A DNA stretch of 46,604 nt from a virus. The position numbers and the translations under genes are program-made. Location: IMG/VR virus record IMGVR_UViG_3300044632_001448, positions 1 to 46,604 of that record, one strand, 5' to 3'. Below the pieces are notes generated by a model. It was not told the DNA's origin. It did not search any database and saw only the letters and a program-made list of their open reading frames with translations. The number at the start of each line of letters is the position of its first letter. The stretch's first letter is position 1. Shown here one piece after another: positions 6,146-13,292 of this stretch.

Positions 6146-6152
6146 TATTTAT
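6146..6152 (-). promoter_or_regulatory. Late promoter box, ATAAATA
   Basis: Box, then TCTTT (5 nt), then ATG 6140. It lies just downstream of the tmRNA terminator. Confidence 0.6.
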
Positions 6153-6159
6153 GGCAATA

Positions 6160-6193
6160 AAAAACCCGGTTTTTCAGATGCGGGAAAACCGGG
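6160..6193 (-). terminator. Rho-independent terminator after tmRNA
   Basis: Minus strand: CCCGGTTTT (6193-6185), a loop, AAAACCGGG (6173-6165), then TTTTTTATT. The stem is 9 bp and perfect. It ends the stable-RNA transcript. Confidence 0.88.
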
Positions 6194-6488
6194 AAACCCC
6201 ACTGCTTTAAGCAGCCATTGCTAATTCGTTAGCAATTATTTTTTGCAACTGTTTATTTGCGACACTTGTTACCCGTGTCGGGTATCTCCTTCTTCATTAC
6301 TTTGCGCCAATCTATTCCTTTCGACCCCGTGACCCGAAGCCTAGGACTTCGGGAAATGCCCCGCTGCTACGAGGACTTGGCTCGCCGTTTTCAGAGGATT
6401 GCAGATTCTCTGACTTAGGCTAATGGAGTCGGGGGGATTCGAACCCCCGTCTTGTACGCATTTCAATCCATTATCAACAATACCATTA
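6194..6488 (-). ncRNA. ssrA: Circularly permuted (two-piece) tmRNA
   Basis: Read on the minus strand the acceptor piece comes first: a P2 strand, then T-arm GGGGG-TTCGAAT-CCCCC and CGACTCC-A ending at 6424. A 95-nt intervening segment (6423-6329) follows. The coding piece then begins GGGGTCG at 6328. GGGGTCG pairs with CGACTCC over 7 bp with a G-U at the third pair, the G3-U70 identity element for alanyl-tRNA synthetase. Downstream are a PK1-like element (ACCCG/CGGGT, 6283-6271, whose loop can pair with GTGTC 6265-6261) and a tag frame from GCA 6260 to TAA 6209-6207: ANKQLQKIIANELAMAA. A shorter tag from GCT 6233 (ANELAMAA) is possible. CTGCT-TAA-AGCAG forms a P5-like hairpin around the stop. 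P2 pairs include CGCA (6306-6303) with TGCG (6460-6457). PK2-PK4 appear absent. Confidence 0.88.
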
Positions 6489-7106
6489 TTATGTAGTAGG
6501 CTTTATATCGTAGTAATAATTGTCATCGTGACCATCGATGATCCAACGATCACTCTCACCTTCGCACTTCCATGCCTTGTTGTCAACCTTGAAGTCCGGT
6601 TTTTCCGGGAATGGCTTGGTGACAAATGACATGTTTTTCCAAAAAATTCTATTGTTTGGCTGGAGTGTATAGTTTCCGTTGTCCAGTGCAATCATGTGAA
6701 GGCACTTGTATTGCGTAGGTTCCTCTGAATAGGCATTCCTATACCAATCAAAGGTCATCACATAGTCGCCCCAATGCTCTGTCTTGTCTTTCAGAACAAC
6801 TTTTGCTCTGCAATCAAATAGAGCATCGTATTCAACAGTGGATACATTCTCATGGAAACAATCCCAGAGTTGCAAATGATCCAGTGGCATTAAAGGAGCC
6901 TCTGGCTTCCAGCATAGCATATGAACAGGGACTCTGCTACGAACAATTCCGTAGTCAGTCATGACATGAAAAGTCATGGCATATCCAGCACATGACTGTG
7001 CACCGAATACCAAAACCTTGTCAAATTCTCCCTTATGCTGCTCATGTTGGTACATGTGCTCTTTACGAAGATAACAATAAAAATGAGGTATGTTCACATT
7101 GTGCAT
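6489..7106 (-). CDS. Conserved phage protein of unknown function, between tRNA-Tyr and tmRNA
   Basis: 205 residues, rich in aromatic residues and Cys/His; the central VPVHMLCWKPEAPLMPLDHL and HLQLWDCFHENVS look well conserved in character, but I cannot name a family. The start at 7106 is 2 nt after the tRNA-Tyr 3' end (A-TT-ATG). A longer frame reaching back through the tRNA is rejected because its first 29 codons are tRNA sequence. Its stop abuts the acceptor piece of the tmRNA, so the CDS sits inside a stable-RNA transcript and its message would be released by RNA processing on both sides. Confidence 0.7.
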   Translation of the reverse strand: MHNVNIPHFYCYLRKEHMYQHEQHKGEFDKVLVFGAQSCAGYAMTFHVMTDYGIVRSRVPVHMLCWKPEAPLMPLDHLQLWDCFHENVSTVEYDALFDCRAKVVLKDKTEHWGDYVMTFDWYRNAYSEEPTQYKCLHMIALDNGNYTLQPNNRIFWKNMSFVTKPFPEKPDFKVDNKAWKCEGESDRWIIDGHDDNYYYDIKPTT

Positions 7107-7108
7107 AA

Positions 7109-7190
7109 TGCGAGCTGAAGGATTCGAACCTTCGTAGGCAATGCCAGCAGATTTACAGTCTGCCCTCGTTGACCGCTTGAGTAAACTCGC
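7109..7190 (-). tRNA. tRNA-Tyr (GUA)
   Basis: 82 nt class II tRNA: acceptor GCGAGTT/AGCTCGC, anticodon stem GCAGA/TCTGC with loop CTGTAAA (anticodon GTA), a long variable arm (TGGCATTGCCTAC) and T-arm GAAGG-TTCGAAT-CCTTC. No encoded CCA. It lies 4 nt downstream of tRNA-Thr. Confidence 0.94.
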
Positions 7191-7194
7191 CAAA

Positions 7195-7266
7195 AGCCAC
7201 TTGTGGGATTTGAACCCGCAACCTATGCTTTACAAAAGCATTGCTCTACCGTTGAGCTAAAGTGGC
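7195..7266 (-). tRNA. tRNA-Thr (UGU)
   Basis: 72 nt: acceptor GCCACTT/AAGTGGC, D-arm GCTCAACGGTAGAGC, anticodon stem ATGCT/AGCAT with loop TTTGTAA (anticodon TGT), T-loop TTCAAAT. The T-stem GCGGG/CCCAC has one C-A mismatch at its second pair. Discriminator base U. Otherwise canonical. Confidence 0.88.
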
Positions 7267-7415
7267 TAAAACGGGCATTGAATCCTTTTTCCAAGGCCGA
7301 TCAAGCCTTGGGAAGTATAATACTAGCCCTTCGCGTTCTTCTGAGGTATTCGCGCCCCACCTCTGATTACTGCGGGGTATCAGTTATCCCTAAGCAGCTT
7401 TATAGACCTTCAAAT
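7267..7415 (-). ncRNA. Structured spacer RNA or degenerate tRNA sequence
   Basis: 149 nt between the Met-like tRNA and tRNA-Thr, without a credible CDS. On the minus strand CTGAT/ATCAG encloses CCCCGC, which can pair with the following GTGGGG to form an H-type pseudoknot; GAGGT/ACCTC is an alternative. Nearer tRNA-Thr, GGGC...GCCC encloses a 7-bp hairpin CCAAGGC/GCCTTGG with a 7-nt loop TTGATCG, followed by GGATTCAAT resembling a T-loop. It could be one or two decayed tRNAs or an unknown RNA; the fold is by eye only. Confidence 0.4.
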
Positions 7416-7484
7416 AGCGGATTTGGGAGTTGCACCCAATTCTCCAGATTATGAGCCTAGCGAGTTTCTGTCTCTCTCATCCGC
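7416..7484 (-). tRNA. Atypical tRNA-like RNA with CAU anticodon (Met or Ile2)
   Basis: 69 nt: acceptor GCGGAT/ATCCGC (6 bp), anticodon stem CTAGG/TCTGG with loop CTCATAA (anticodon CAT), T-stem TTGGG/CCCAA. The T-loop is TGCAACT, with G where U55 belongs. The D-arm (GAG-ACAGAAA-CTC) lacks the GG pair. U55 and G18 normally contact each other, so both partners have changed together. It starts 12 nt after a perfect early promoter, so it is transcribed. It may be a working but deviant tRNA or a tRNA mimic. Confidence 0.6.
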
Positions 7485-7496
7485 GATATCTGTAGT

Positions 7497-7524
7497 ATTA
7501 TATATCAATAGATGTCATAGTCAA
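7497..7524 (-). promoter_or_regulatory. Early promoter for the stable-RNA unit
   Basis: Minus strand: TTGACT (7524-7519), 16 bp, TATAAT (7502-7497). It is divergent to the promoter at 7529; the two -35 boxes are halves of the palindrome AGTCAATTAATTGACT (7519-7534). Confidence 0.85.
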
Positions 7525-7528
7525 TTAA

Positions 7529-7556
7529 TTGACTTACTCTTTTTACAGGATATATT
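7529..7556 (+). promoter_or_regulatory. Early promoter TTGACT-N16-TATATT
   Basis: TTGACT (7529-7534), 16 bp, TATATT (7551-7556), 6 nt, ATG 7563: the leaderless geometry. Confidence 0.82.
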
Positions 7557-7562
7557 GTTGTC

Positions 7563-7925
7563 ATGGCTAAAAAGAAAAGAACCAAAACAGTTCCATACAT
7601 TCTCAACGATTTTGATATGGTTGAATATCTTCTTTCAGACAATGATGAAACTTTTAATAAATCTTTGGCTGAAATGCCATTTTCTTTGCTTCTGCAAAAT
7701 TATGCAGATTACTGTGAGGCAATTGGTTCATATGCTGGTAAAGGAAAGAAAGATGCTAAAGACAATCCTATGGATAAACTTTATGAGCGCAAGCATATTC
7801 TTAATGATGAATTGAAGAAGATGATGTTTGATGCACGTGAACAATGCAGCAGATCAGATTATCATTATGATAGAACAGCTGATGAATTGTGGGCTTTGAA
7901 AAATAAAAATAAGAAGAAGGATTAA
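7563..7925 (+). CDS. Small charged phage protein, leaderless
   Basis: 120 residues. A Lys-rich N-terminus (MAKKKRTKT), a helical middle (MPFSLLLQNYADYCEAIGSY) and a Lys-rich end (LKNKNKKKD). No domain recognised. It stands alone between an early promoter and a terminator, a monocistronic unit. It has no Shine-Dalgarno; ATG sits on the predicted transcription start. Confidence 0.7.
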   Translation: MAKKKRTKTVPYILNDFDMVEYLLSDNDETFNKSLAEMPFSLLLQNYADYCEAIGSYAGKGKKDAKDNPMDKLYERKHILNDELKKMMFDAREQCSRSDYHYDRTADELWALKNKNKKKD

Positions 7926-7952
7926 AAAAGGCCCTTTCGGGCCTTTCTTAAT
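7926..7952 (+). terminator. Rho-independent terminator
   Basis: AAAGGCCC-TTTC-GGGCCTTT followed by CTTAATTT. It overlaps the stop of the convergent gene at 7948. Confidence 0.85.
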
Positions 7953-10900
7953 TTCTGTAGTTCAGAGGCATTATTCCCCTTGAGTAGAAGTCGTAAGGAT
8001 ACGTTGCTCCAGCCCAACCACTGGTGTTTCCATAAATCGGAGCACCTGTCAAGGATACTTGACGCAACATATTCAAGAACCCGTCAAATGTTGGTTGCTT
8101 AACATTTTCTCTCCAGAATGTAGCTGCAGAAAGCTGCCAGAAACCACTTCCACCATTAGCTGCATATGCCGATGGATTGGCAGCAAAGGCAGCTGCATTG
8201 AATACCTTCGTTGGAGTTGCGAAACCAAGTGCGTTACCTTCTTGATTTTGTTCCGTAGAAGCTCTATAATAACCAGTCAAACTGCTAAAGTTACGATCAG
8301 CATTTACATCCAAGTTTCCGCAAGAACCTCTCGCAAAATCATCATAACTCATTACATAACCCTTAGTCGGCTGATCATACAATACACCGCTGAATGTAAG
8401 CCCCGTGTTGGCTAGGTTATTGAACTTTCTGTATACATCCACTGCGGAATACAGATCGATCAAATATTTTTGTGGAGAGTATAAATACGACGCGTAATTG
8501 AACGGCAGTGTATAAGAAGTTCCTCCAGTTACAATTGTACTTGGTACACTATATGGATTTTTACTGGCTGGTAATGGACCAGTATTTTGATTCCATCTAA
8601 AGCAGGTAGGTGTTTGCTCATCAGTAAGATAACCGGAATAGAATGCATCTTGTGTTGCACCTAAAACTGGATTTCTAGGGTTTTGGAACCATACATTGTA
8701 TTCTACTGCCAACCAGTTTTTCCATTCTGCTTCGGCTGTAGTGCTTTGATATGAAGTTGCAGTTGATCCTGTTTCTAGTTGTGCACCCCATACCAATACC
8801 GAACCAAATCCGGTAGAATTTTTATCAGCTATACCAACTTCAACAGCCGTATTTGTTGGAGCAAAAGAAGTGGAGTAACGAGCCCAATCGTTAGTTACAG
8901 TTATTGGAGTTTCGCCTGAACCACCATTGAAATGGTAGAGGATCAATCCCGTGTTTCCGCTGACTCGTTTAATCCACATCGAATATGTGCAAGTATTTCC
9001 AACACTCAGCGCCGAACGTTGAGCAGTTGTTGGTACCTGTACTACTCTTGAATAATTTTGTGTAAATCTTACCGAGTTTGCATTTGTAGTTCCTATTGGT
9101 GTTGGTCCAAATGTTGGTCCAGAAACTACTGGATTCAAACTTGTTGACCAAGAACCGGGATATGCAAAATTTTCACTATTCATTAGTAGATTCTTGTTAT
9201 TGAATCTAAGAGTTCCTATGTCTATACCTCTTAAAAGAGATGGGTCTCCAGAAGGAGCACCTGTATCCCAACCAGCACCAGTAACTCCCATGTTTATTAA
9301 GGAGAAAGATTTATTTGTTCTGGCTTCAACGTAAGATTGTATTCCGGCTGCACGCAATCTTTCTTGGATATACCAATCGGTTAATTCATATGAATTTCCT
9401 CTTGTATAAGAAGGAGGCAGTTGTTCAAACAATCCTACAGTTGCGGGAGTTGCAGAATCTACAGTAGCATCAAATGTGCACGAAAGTGTTCCGGCAGTTC
9501 CAAGACTGCTCTTTATGCTTATGATTTCATCAACAAATTGGTCAACGTAAGAATAATATAGATCATTGGCACCTTGAGTTGTGCCTGCTATGGCATAGCA
9601 ATCATCCCATAGCTTCAATGATCCTTCGTAGAAAGTGATACCGTTTGTTCCTGCTGCGGTATTTCCCCACCTATTTTCCCAATAACCATTTGTACCTTGG
9701 AAATACATCATAACATTGCAGCCTTCACTCATTGCTGTAAATCCTAAACCAGCTTTGGCTGCACAAGCACCAACAGGATTCAATGTCCCTTCAAGCAATC
9801 CTTTTATTGCCGAAGTAAATCCTTTCCATCTTGCTGGACAATATGCTGCATCGGTAGTACTTGTATATACACCCCTTCTTCTATTAACAATATCTTTGAA
9901 TGGATATGCCAACTGTGGAATTTGTCCAAGAGGATAAGAAAGATAGAATGATCGTGCACCCCAATTGTAAGCATCTATACACAATTCATAGAATACGTTA
10001 TGCCACGGACTTGATACTTCAGGATTCACCGGATCATATTCAAAATCATAGGCTCTTCCTCTAGCCAGCGGTGTGCCAAAGTTTCCAGTATATGGAAGTC
10101 CTTGGAAAGTTGTTACAACCGTCTTATTCAAAGATAACCATTTTGCGTATTCTGTGTTATTTCCTTGGGCTTCTACGCTACCATCGGTAGATGATGGGCC
10201 AAACATGTAAAATGTATCTTTCAATGTCTGTGGTTGAACAACAGGTGGTGTACTTGTAGGTGTTGTTATCCATGTACCTACACACGAACCGCTTAAGACT
10301 TTGCTTGGTACCAAAGCTGACTCTGGATATTCAAATATTGTTTCGGGTTTGATTGTTGTACGCCATAGATATGAACCATCGGCTTTCGGTGCACCGCTAG
10401 TAATATAATCCGCAAGCCAGCTTATTCTACTTGAATCGGCAGTTTCAATGGTATATCCACCCAAATTATCATTCAAGTCTTTAATTGTTTCATTTAGCAA
10501 CGCAATATCTTGAACGTATGTGGTAAATCCTCTTGCAAAATAATCTCTATCTGGTAATTGGGTTTCATTTTCATATATTGAGAATGAGACTGAATTCCAA
10601 TAAGCAAAAGATTTTACACCATGCATTCCAATATGTCTTACTAATTCATAATAATATGCAGAGTTTCCGGGACCACCAGCCGTATATCCCATTACATTCG
10701 AATATCCCGTACCAATGTCTGCAAAACCAACAGTTGGTGCAACTCTAGTATCATTGTAAGCACAGATACCTGCATATTTTACAGAGGCGATCCAAGGTGT
10801 CATTGGAACATTTGGTGCCCCTCTTTTTGCTGATCTGACTTCTTGCATTGCTTGAGTAAAGCTTGTCCAAGGTCCTTTTGATAAAGTTACTCCTGTTGCT

Positions 10901-12756
10901 CCTGACACAGCCAAAACTAAGAAAGTTGGGTTTTCTGGTTTTACAAATACGTTTCCCGGAGAAACAGTTGCATCAATCTGTGTTATTTCTCCATATAAAA
11001 CTGGAGATGTTGCATTTCCAACATATGAAGAATTGAATTGAGGATGACCAAATGGATCTGGTGCTCCATAAGTTGGTCCACCGTCAGATTTAAAATATGC
11101 ATAATTTGATACTGTTGCATTGGGATATCTTTGTAATGTTGGATTTGCCCAAATTTCGTTATTCACAACAGTTTGATGTTGTTTAGTAATATTATTCCAA
11201 ACCAAGTAGGCAACTTTGTCATTTGATTGAGAAACCGCTGGTCCTCTGATATTTGCAGCAGTAACACCATATGAATTCATAAATGAATTCCAAGAAGACA
11301 AACCACGCCATTCTTGATAATATCTTGGATCACTTACATATCCGACGGTAGCACCTGTAACACCAATAATTCCAAAATTTTGTGGATAATTTGATTCATT
11401 GTCGCCAATTACATAATCAACAACAACGCCTGTTGCACCAAAAATATCCAATAATTGATTATAGAATTGTGATCCAGCTGCTATACCAAAATCATTCCAC
11501 GGACCGGGATAATTATTTGCTAAATTAGTTCCCGTGAATGGAAACACATTATTAAAATATTCTCTACTAGCTGCACCAGTTGCACCAATTTTATCTGAGG
11601 TGAGTTTAAACCAATCATCTCTATTGAACAAGGTTGGTTGGAATGCTCTTTTTCCTTCTGGTAACTTCTTTAGCTGACTGGTGATTCTATTAATTTCTGA
11701 ATTTTGTGTCCATCCACTTGTATTATCAATTTCCCATCCACTGATTCTATAAAAGTTAACAAAAGGCCAAACATAAGTTATTCCATTAGTTGGACCATAA
11801 TTTAGCCAAGCAGTTTCATTATAATCATAAACTGGACCAGTAGATCCTATACTTCCTCCTCTGGCATCTCTGAAACCGTTGCTTCTTGAATATTCTGTAG
11901 CAATAGAACCTTCTTCTAATTGAGCACCCCAAAGATATACAGTTACACCAGATGTTTCTGATGCTGAATTACTTCTGCTTAAAATATAAAAATCTAATCC
12001 TGTTTGATTTGCTTCTGTTGAGAAAGTGTGTGAATATCTTTGCCATCCACTTCCTGTAAATGTAATAGATGGTTGAATATCATTAGATGCGACAGCTCCT
12101 GTAACATTTCTAAATCTAAATGTACCTCCGGTAGCACCATCTGTTATATTTCTATAATATGAGAACGTATAAGTCGTTCCGGGTTTTAAATCATATTGAG
12201 TTTGTCTTATTGCTGCATAACAACCTCCACCAGCGGTTGTTCCAAAAGCAATAGCAGTATTAGATCCATCTGGAGCAGTTATGCCTGTTTGTATTGATCT
12301 AATATTTTGATTGTTCCAAACTGCAGATTGGTCATTATCGATTGAAGTTAAATTTAAATTTTCACTGAATGCTGCTAAATTTTTAGAATTATCAGATCTG
12401 GTCCAATATTCTCCAGACCAAACCCATTGATTTGGCCAAGCCCAAGCAAAAGCCAAGATAGCAGATCTTTCTGCCGTTGTTCGTCTTATTACTCCCGGAT
12501 CAATAGATGTATCGTCTATATCAGAATAGGAACTCATTTCAGACATTTCAGCAAATGCAGCAGCCTGAGAAATATCGATAGCATGTCCATATTGGTTCAC
12601 GAACATTTGCAGTTCTGGCACAAAACTATAAAGTAAACCATTATAGTTAATATTTGGTGGCAAAGAACCCAAACTTCTTGAATTTTCTAAAAGAAATCTA
12701 TTCTGTAAATAAGGTGCTTGGAAAGAATTTAAATATTGTCTTATTATATGATTCAT
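7948..12756 (-). CDS. Giant tail/fibre-type protein with two carbohydrate-binding-like modules
   Basis: 1602 residues, the longest protein here. Two copies of a jelly-roll-like module end in the hallmark VYLWGAQLEEGSIATEY (module about residues 112-293) and VLVWGAQLETGSTATSY (about 1190-1343); this WGAQLE.G..AT.Y signature marks sugar-binding modules common on phage tail proteins. Between them lie long Trp/Tyr-rich regions (for example YYELVRHIGMHGVKSFAYWN, ARSFYLSYPLGQIPQLAYPF) that could be a glycan-processing or receptor-binding barrel; no catalytic site can be proven by eye. N-terminal MNHIIRQYLNSFQAPYL may attach it to the tail. Expression is from a full TATAAATA late box. Confidence 0.65.
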   Translation of the reverse strand: MNHIIRQYLNSFQAPYLQNRFLLENSRSLGSLPPNINYNGLLYSFVPELQMFVNQYGHAIDISQAAAFAEMSEMSSYSDIDDTSIDPGVIRRTTAERSAILAFAWAWPNQWVWSGEYWTRSDNSKNLAAFSENLNLTSIDNDQSAVWNNQNIRSIQTGITAPDGSNTAIAFGTTAGGGCYAAIRQTQYDLKPGTTYTFSYYRNITDGATGGTFRFRNVTGAVASNDIQPSITFTGSGWQRYSHTFSTEANQTGLDFYILSRSNSASETSGVTVYLWGAQLEEGSIATEYSRSNGFRDARGGSIGSTGPVYDYNETAWLNYGPTNGITYVWPFVNFYRISGWEIDNTSGWTQNSEINRITSQLKKLPEGKRAFQPTLFNRDDWFKLTSDKIGATGAASREYFNNVFPFTGTNLANNYPGPWNDFGIAAGSQFYNQLLDIFGATGVVVDYVIGDNESNYPQNFGIIGVTGATVGYVSDPRYYQEWRGLSSWNSFMNSYGVTAANIRGPAVSQSNDKVAYLVWNNITKQHQTVVNNEIWANPTLQRYPNATVSNYAYFKSDGGPTYGAPDPFGHPQFNSSYVGNATSPVLYGEITQIDATVSPGNVFVKPENPTFLVLAVSGATGVTLSKGPWTSFTQAMQEVRSAKRGAPNVPMTPWIASVKYAGICAYNDTRVAPTVGFADIGTGYSNVMGYTAGGPGNSAYYYELVRHIGMHGVKSFAYWNSVSFSIYENETQLPDRDYFARGFTTYVQDIALLNETIKDLNDNLGGYTIETADSSRISWLADYITSGAPKADGSYLWRTTIKPETIFEYPESALVPSKVLSGSCVGTWITTPTSTPPVVQPQTLKDTFYMFGPSSTDGSVEAQGNNTEYAKWLSLNKTVVTTFQGLPYTGNFGTPLARGRAYDFEYDPVNPEVSSPWHNVFYELCIDAYNWGARSFYLSYPLGQIPQLAYPFKDIVNRRRGVYTSTTDAAYCPARWKGFTSAIKGLLEGTLNPVGACAAKAGLGFTAMSEGCNVMMYFQGTNGYWENRWGNTAAGTNGITFYEGSLKLWDDCYAIAGTTQGANDLYYSYVDQFVDEIISIKSSLGTAGTLSCTFDATVDSATPATVGLFEQLPPSYTRGNSYELTDWYIQERLRAAGIQSYVEARTNKSFSLINMGVTGAGWDTGAPSGDPSLLRGIDIGTLRFNNKNLLMNSENFAYPGSWSTSLNPVVSGPTFGPTPIGTTNANSVRFTQNYSRVVQVPTTAQRSALSVGNTCTYSMWIKRVSGNTGLILYHFNGGSGETPITVTNDWARYSTSFAPTNTAVEVGIADKNSTGFGSVLVWGAQLETGSTATSYQSTTAEAEWKNWLAVEYNVWFQNPRNPVLGATQDAFYSGYLTDEQTPTCFRWNQNTGPLPASKNPYSVPSTIVTGGTSYTLPFNYASYLYSPQKYLIDLYSAVDVYRKFNNLANTGLTFSGVLYDQPTKGYVMSYDDFARGSCGNLDVNADRNFSSLTGYYRASTEQNQEGNALGFATPTKVFNAAAFAANPSAYAANGGSGFWQLSAATFWRENVKQPTFDGFLNMLRQVSLTGAPIYGNTSGWAGATYPYDFYSRGIMPLNYRN

Positions 12757-12784
12757 TTGCTTTTACCTAAAAATATGCTATTGT

Positions 12785-12792
12785 TATTTATA
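12785..12792 (-). promoter_or_regulatory. Late promoter TATAAATA
   Basis: Exact match to the T4 late consensus, 28 nt upstream of ATG 12756. A weak AGG lies 12-14 nt before that start. It overlaps the 5' end of the divergent gene region at 12796. Confidence 0.7.
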
Positions 12793-12795
12793 ACT

Positions 12796-13002
12796 ATGAC
12801 AAACAAGGATCTTGAAGCTAAAATTTATGAATTTGGACAAGTAATGTACCGTTTGGGACGCATGGAAACTGATGGAAAAGACACCACAAAAGAATATAAT
12901 AAAATGGTCAAGTCCAGAGAAGAACTAACTAAAGAATTTGATTTTCATTTTAATTCTTCAAAGTTGGATAGAAAAATCACACAAACTTTGGGATTAATCT
13001 AA
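12796..13002 (+). CDS. Small charged helical phage protein
   Basis: 68 residues, MTNKDLEAKIYEFGQVMYRL then an acidic/basic helical sequence (KEYNKMVKSREELTKEF). Probably all-helical; function unknown. ATG 12796 is preferred to an in-frame ATG at 12736 because the longer form would run through the late promoter and the start of the divergent gene. Its 3' end overlaps the convergent gene at 12994 by 9 nt. Confidence 0.6.
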   Translation: MTNKDLEAKIYEFGQVMYRLGRMETDGKDTTKEYNKMVKSREELTKEFDFHFNSSKLDRKITQTLGLI

Positions 13003-13191
13003 AATATCACCAAAAGTGGCTTTTATGACCGCTTCAACATTTGGAACATTTGATCTGCTCAAATATTGCATGAGTTGTTTACGCATTTCTTGTTTCCATG
13101 AAGCCAAACCATCTTTTGAAGCATTTTGAGATGCACCAAAAGTTGTTTCCACATTGTAAACATTTCCTTCATTTATTTTCTTTGACTTCAT
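12994..13191 (-). CDS. Small phage protein, unknown
   Basis: 65 residues starting MKSKKINEGNVYNVETTFG, with QNASKDGLASWKQEMRKQLM in the middle. The length and short Gln/Ser/Asn-rich start resemble small virion or scaffold-associated proteins, but there is no firm match. GGCTAAACAATG shows a CTAAACA variant of the late box 2 nt from the ATG; this is too close to be confident. Divergent to tRNA-Gly. Confidence 0.55.
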   Translation of the reverse strand: MKSKKINEGNVYNVETTFGASQNASKDGLASWKQEMRKQLMQYLSRSNVPNVEAVIKATFGDILD

Positions 13192-13209
13192 TGTTTAGCC
13201 TGCTATAAT
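13182..13209 (+). promoter_or_regulatory. Early promoter for tRNA-Gly
   Basis: TTGACT (13182-13187), 16 bp, TATAAT (13204-13209) with a TG before the -10 (extended). tRNA-Gly begins 10 nt downstream, so only about 3 nt of 5' leader would be trimmed. Confidence 0.85.
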
Positions 13210-13218
13210 AGTTATATC

Positions 13219-13290
13219 GCGGCTGTAGTATAATGGCCATTACTCTAGCCTTCCAAGCTTGATATGAGAGTTCGATTCTCTCCAGCCGCA
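13219..13290 (+). tRNA. tRNA-Gly (UCC)
   Basis: 72 nt: acceptor GCGGCTG/CAGCCGC, anticodon loop CTTCCAA (anticodon TCC) on stem CTAGC/GCTTG with one T-T mismatch, T-arm GAGAG-TTCGATT-CTCTC. The next gene begins 2 nt after the discriminator A. Confidence 0.9.
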
Positions 13291-13292
13291 TT

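Noticed and set aside
6424-6488. Ordinary tRNA reading of the T-arm at 6424-6450
   Set aside because: No matching 5' acceptor strand or anticodon arm lies upstream; the partner GGGGTCG lies downstream at 6328, which gives the permuted tmRNA.
6423-6629. Plus-strand frame starting MESGGFEPPSC
   Set aside because: It is the reverse of a T-arm (here the tmRNA acceptor piece); similar frames such as MGFEPATYALQ at 7203 come from tRNA-Thr.
12757-12795. Early promoter for the gene at 12796 (TTGCTT-N16-TATTGT)
   Set aside because: Both hexamers are poor and the -10 to ATG distance is 11 nt, unlike the consistent promoters elsewhere.
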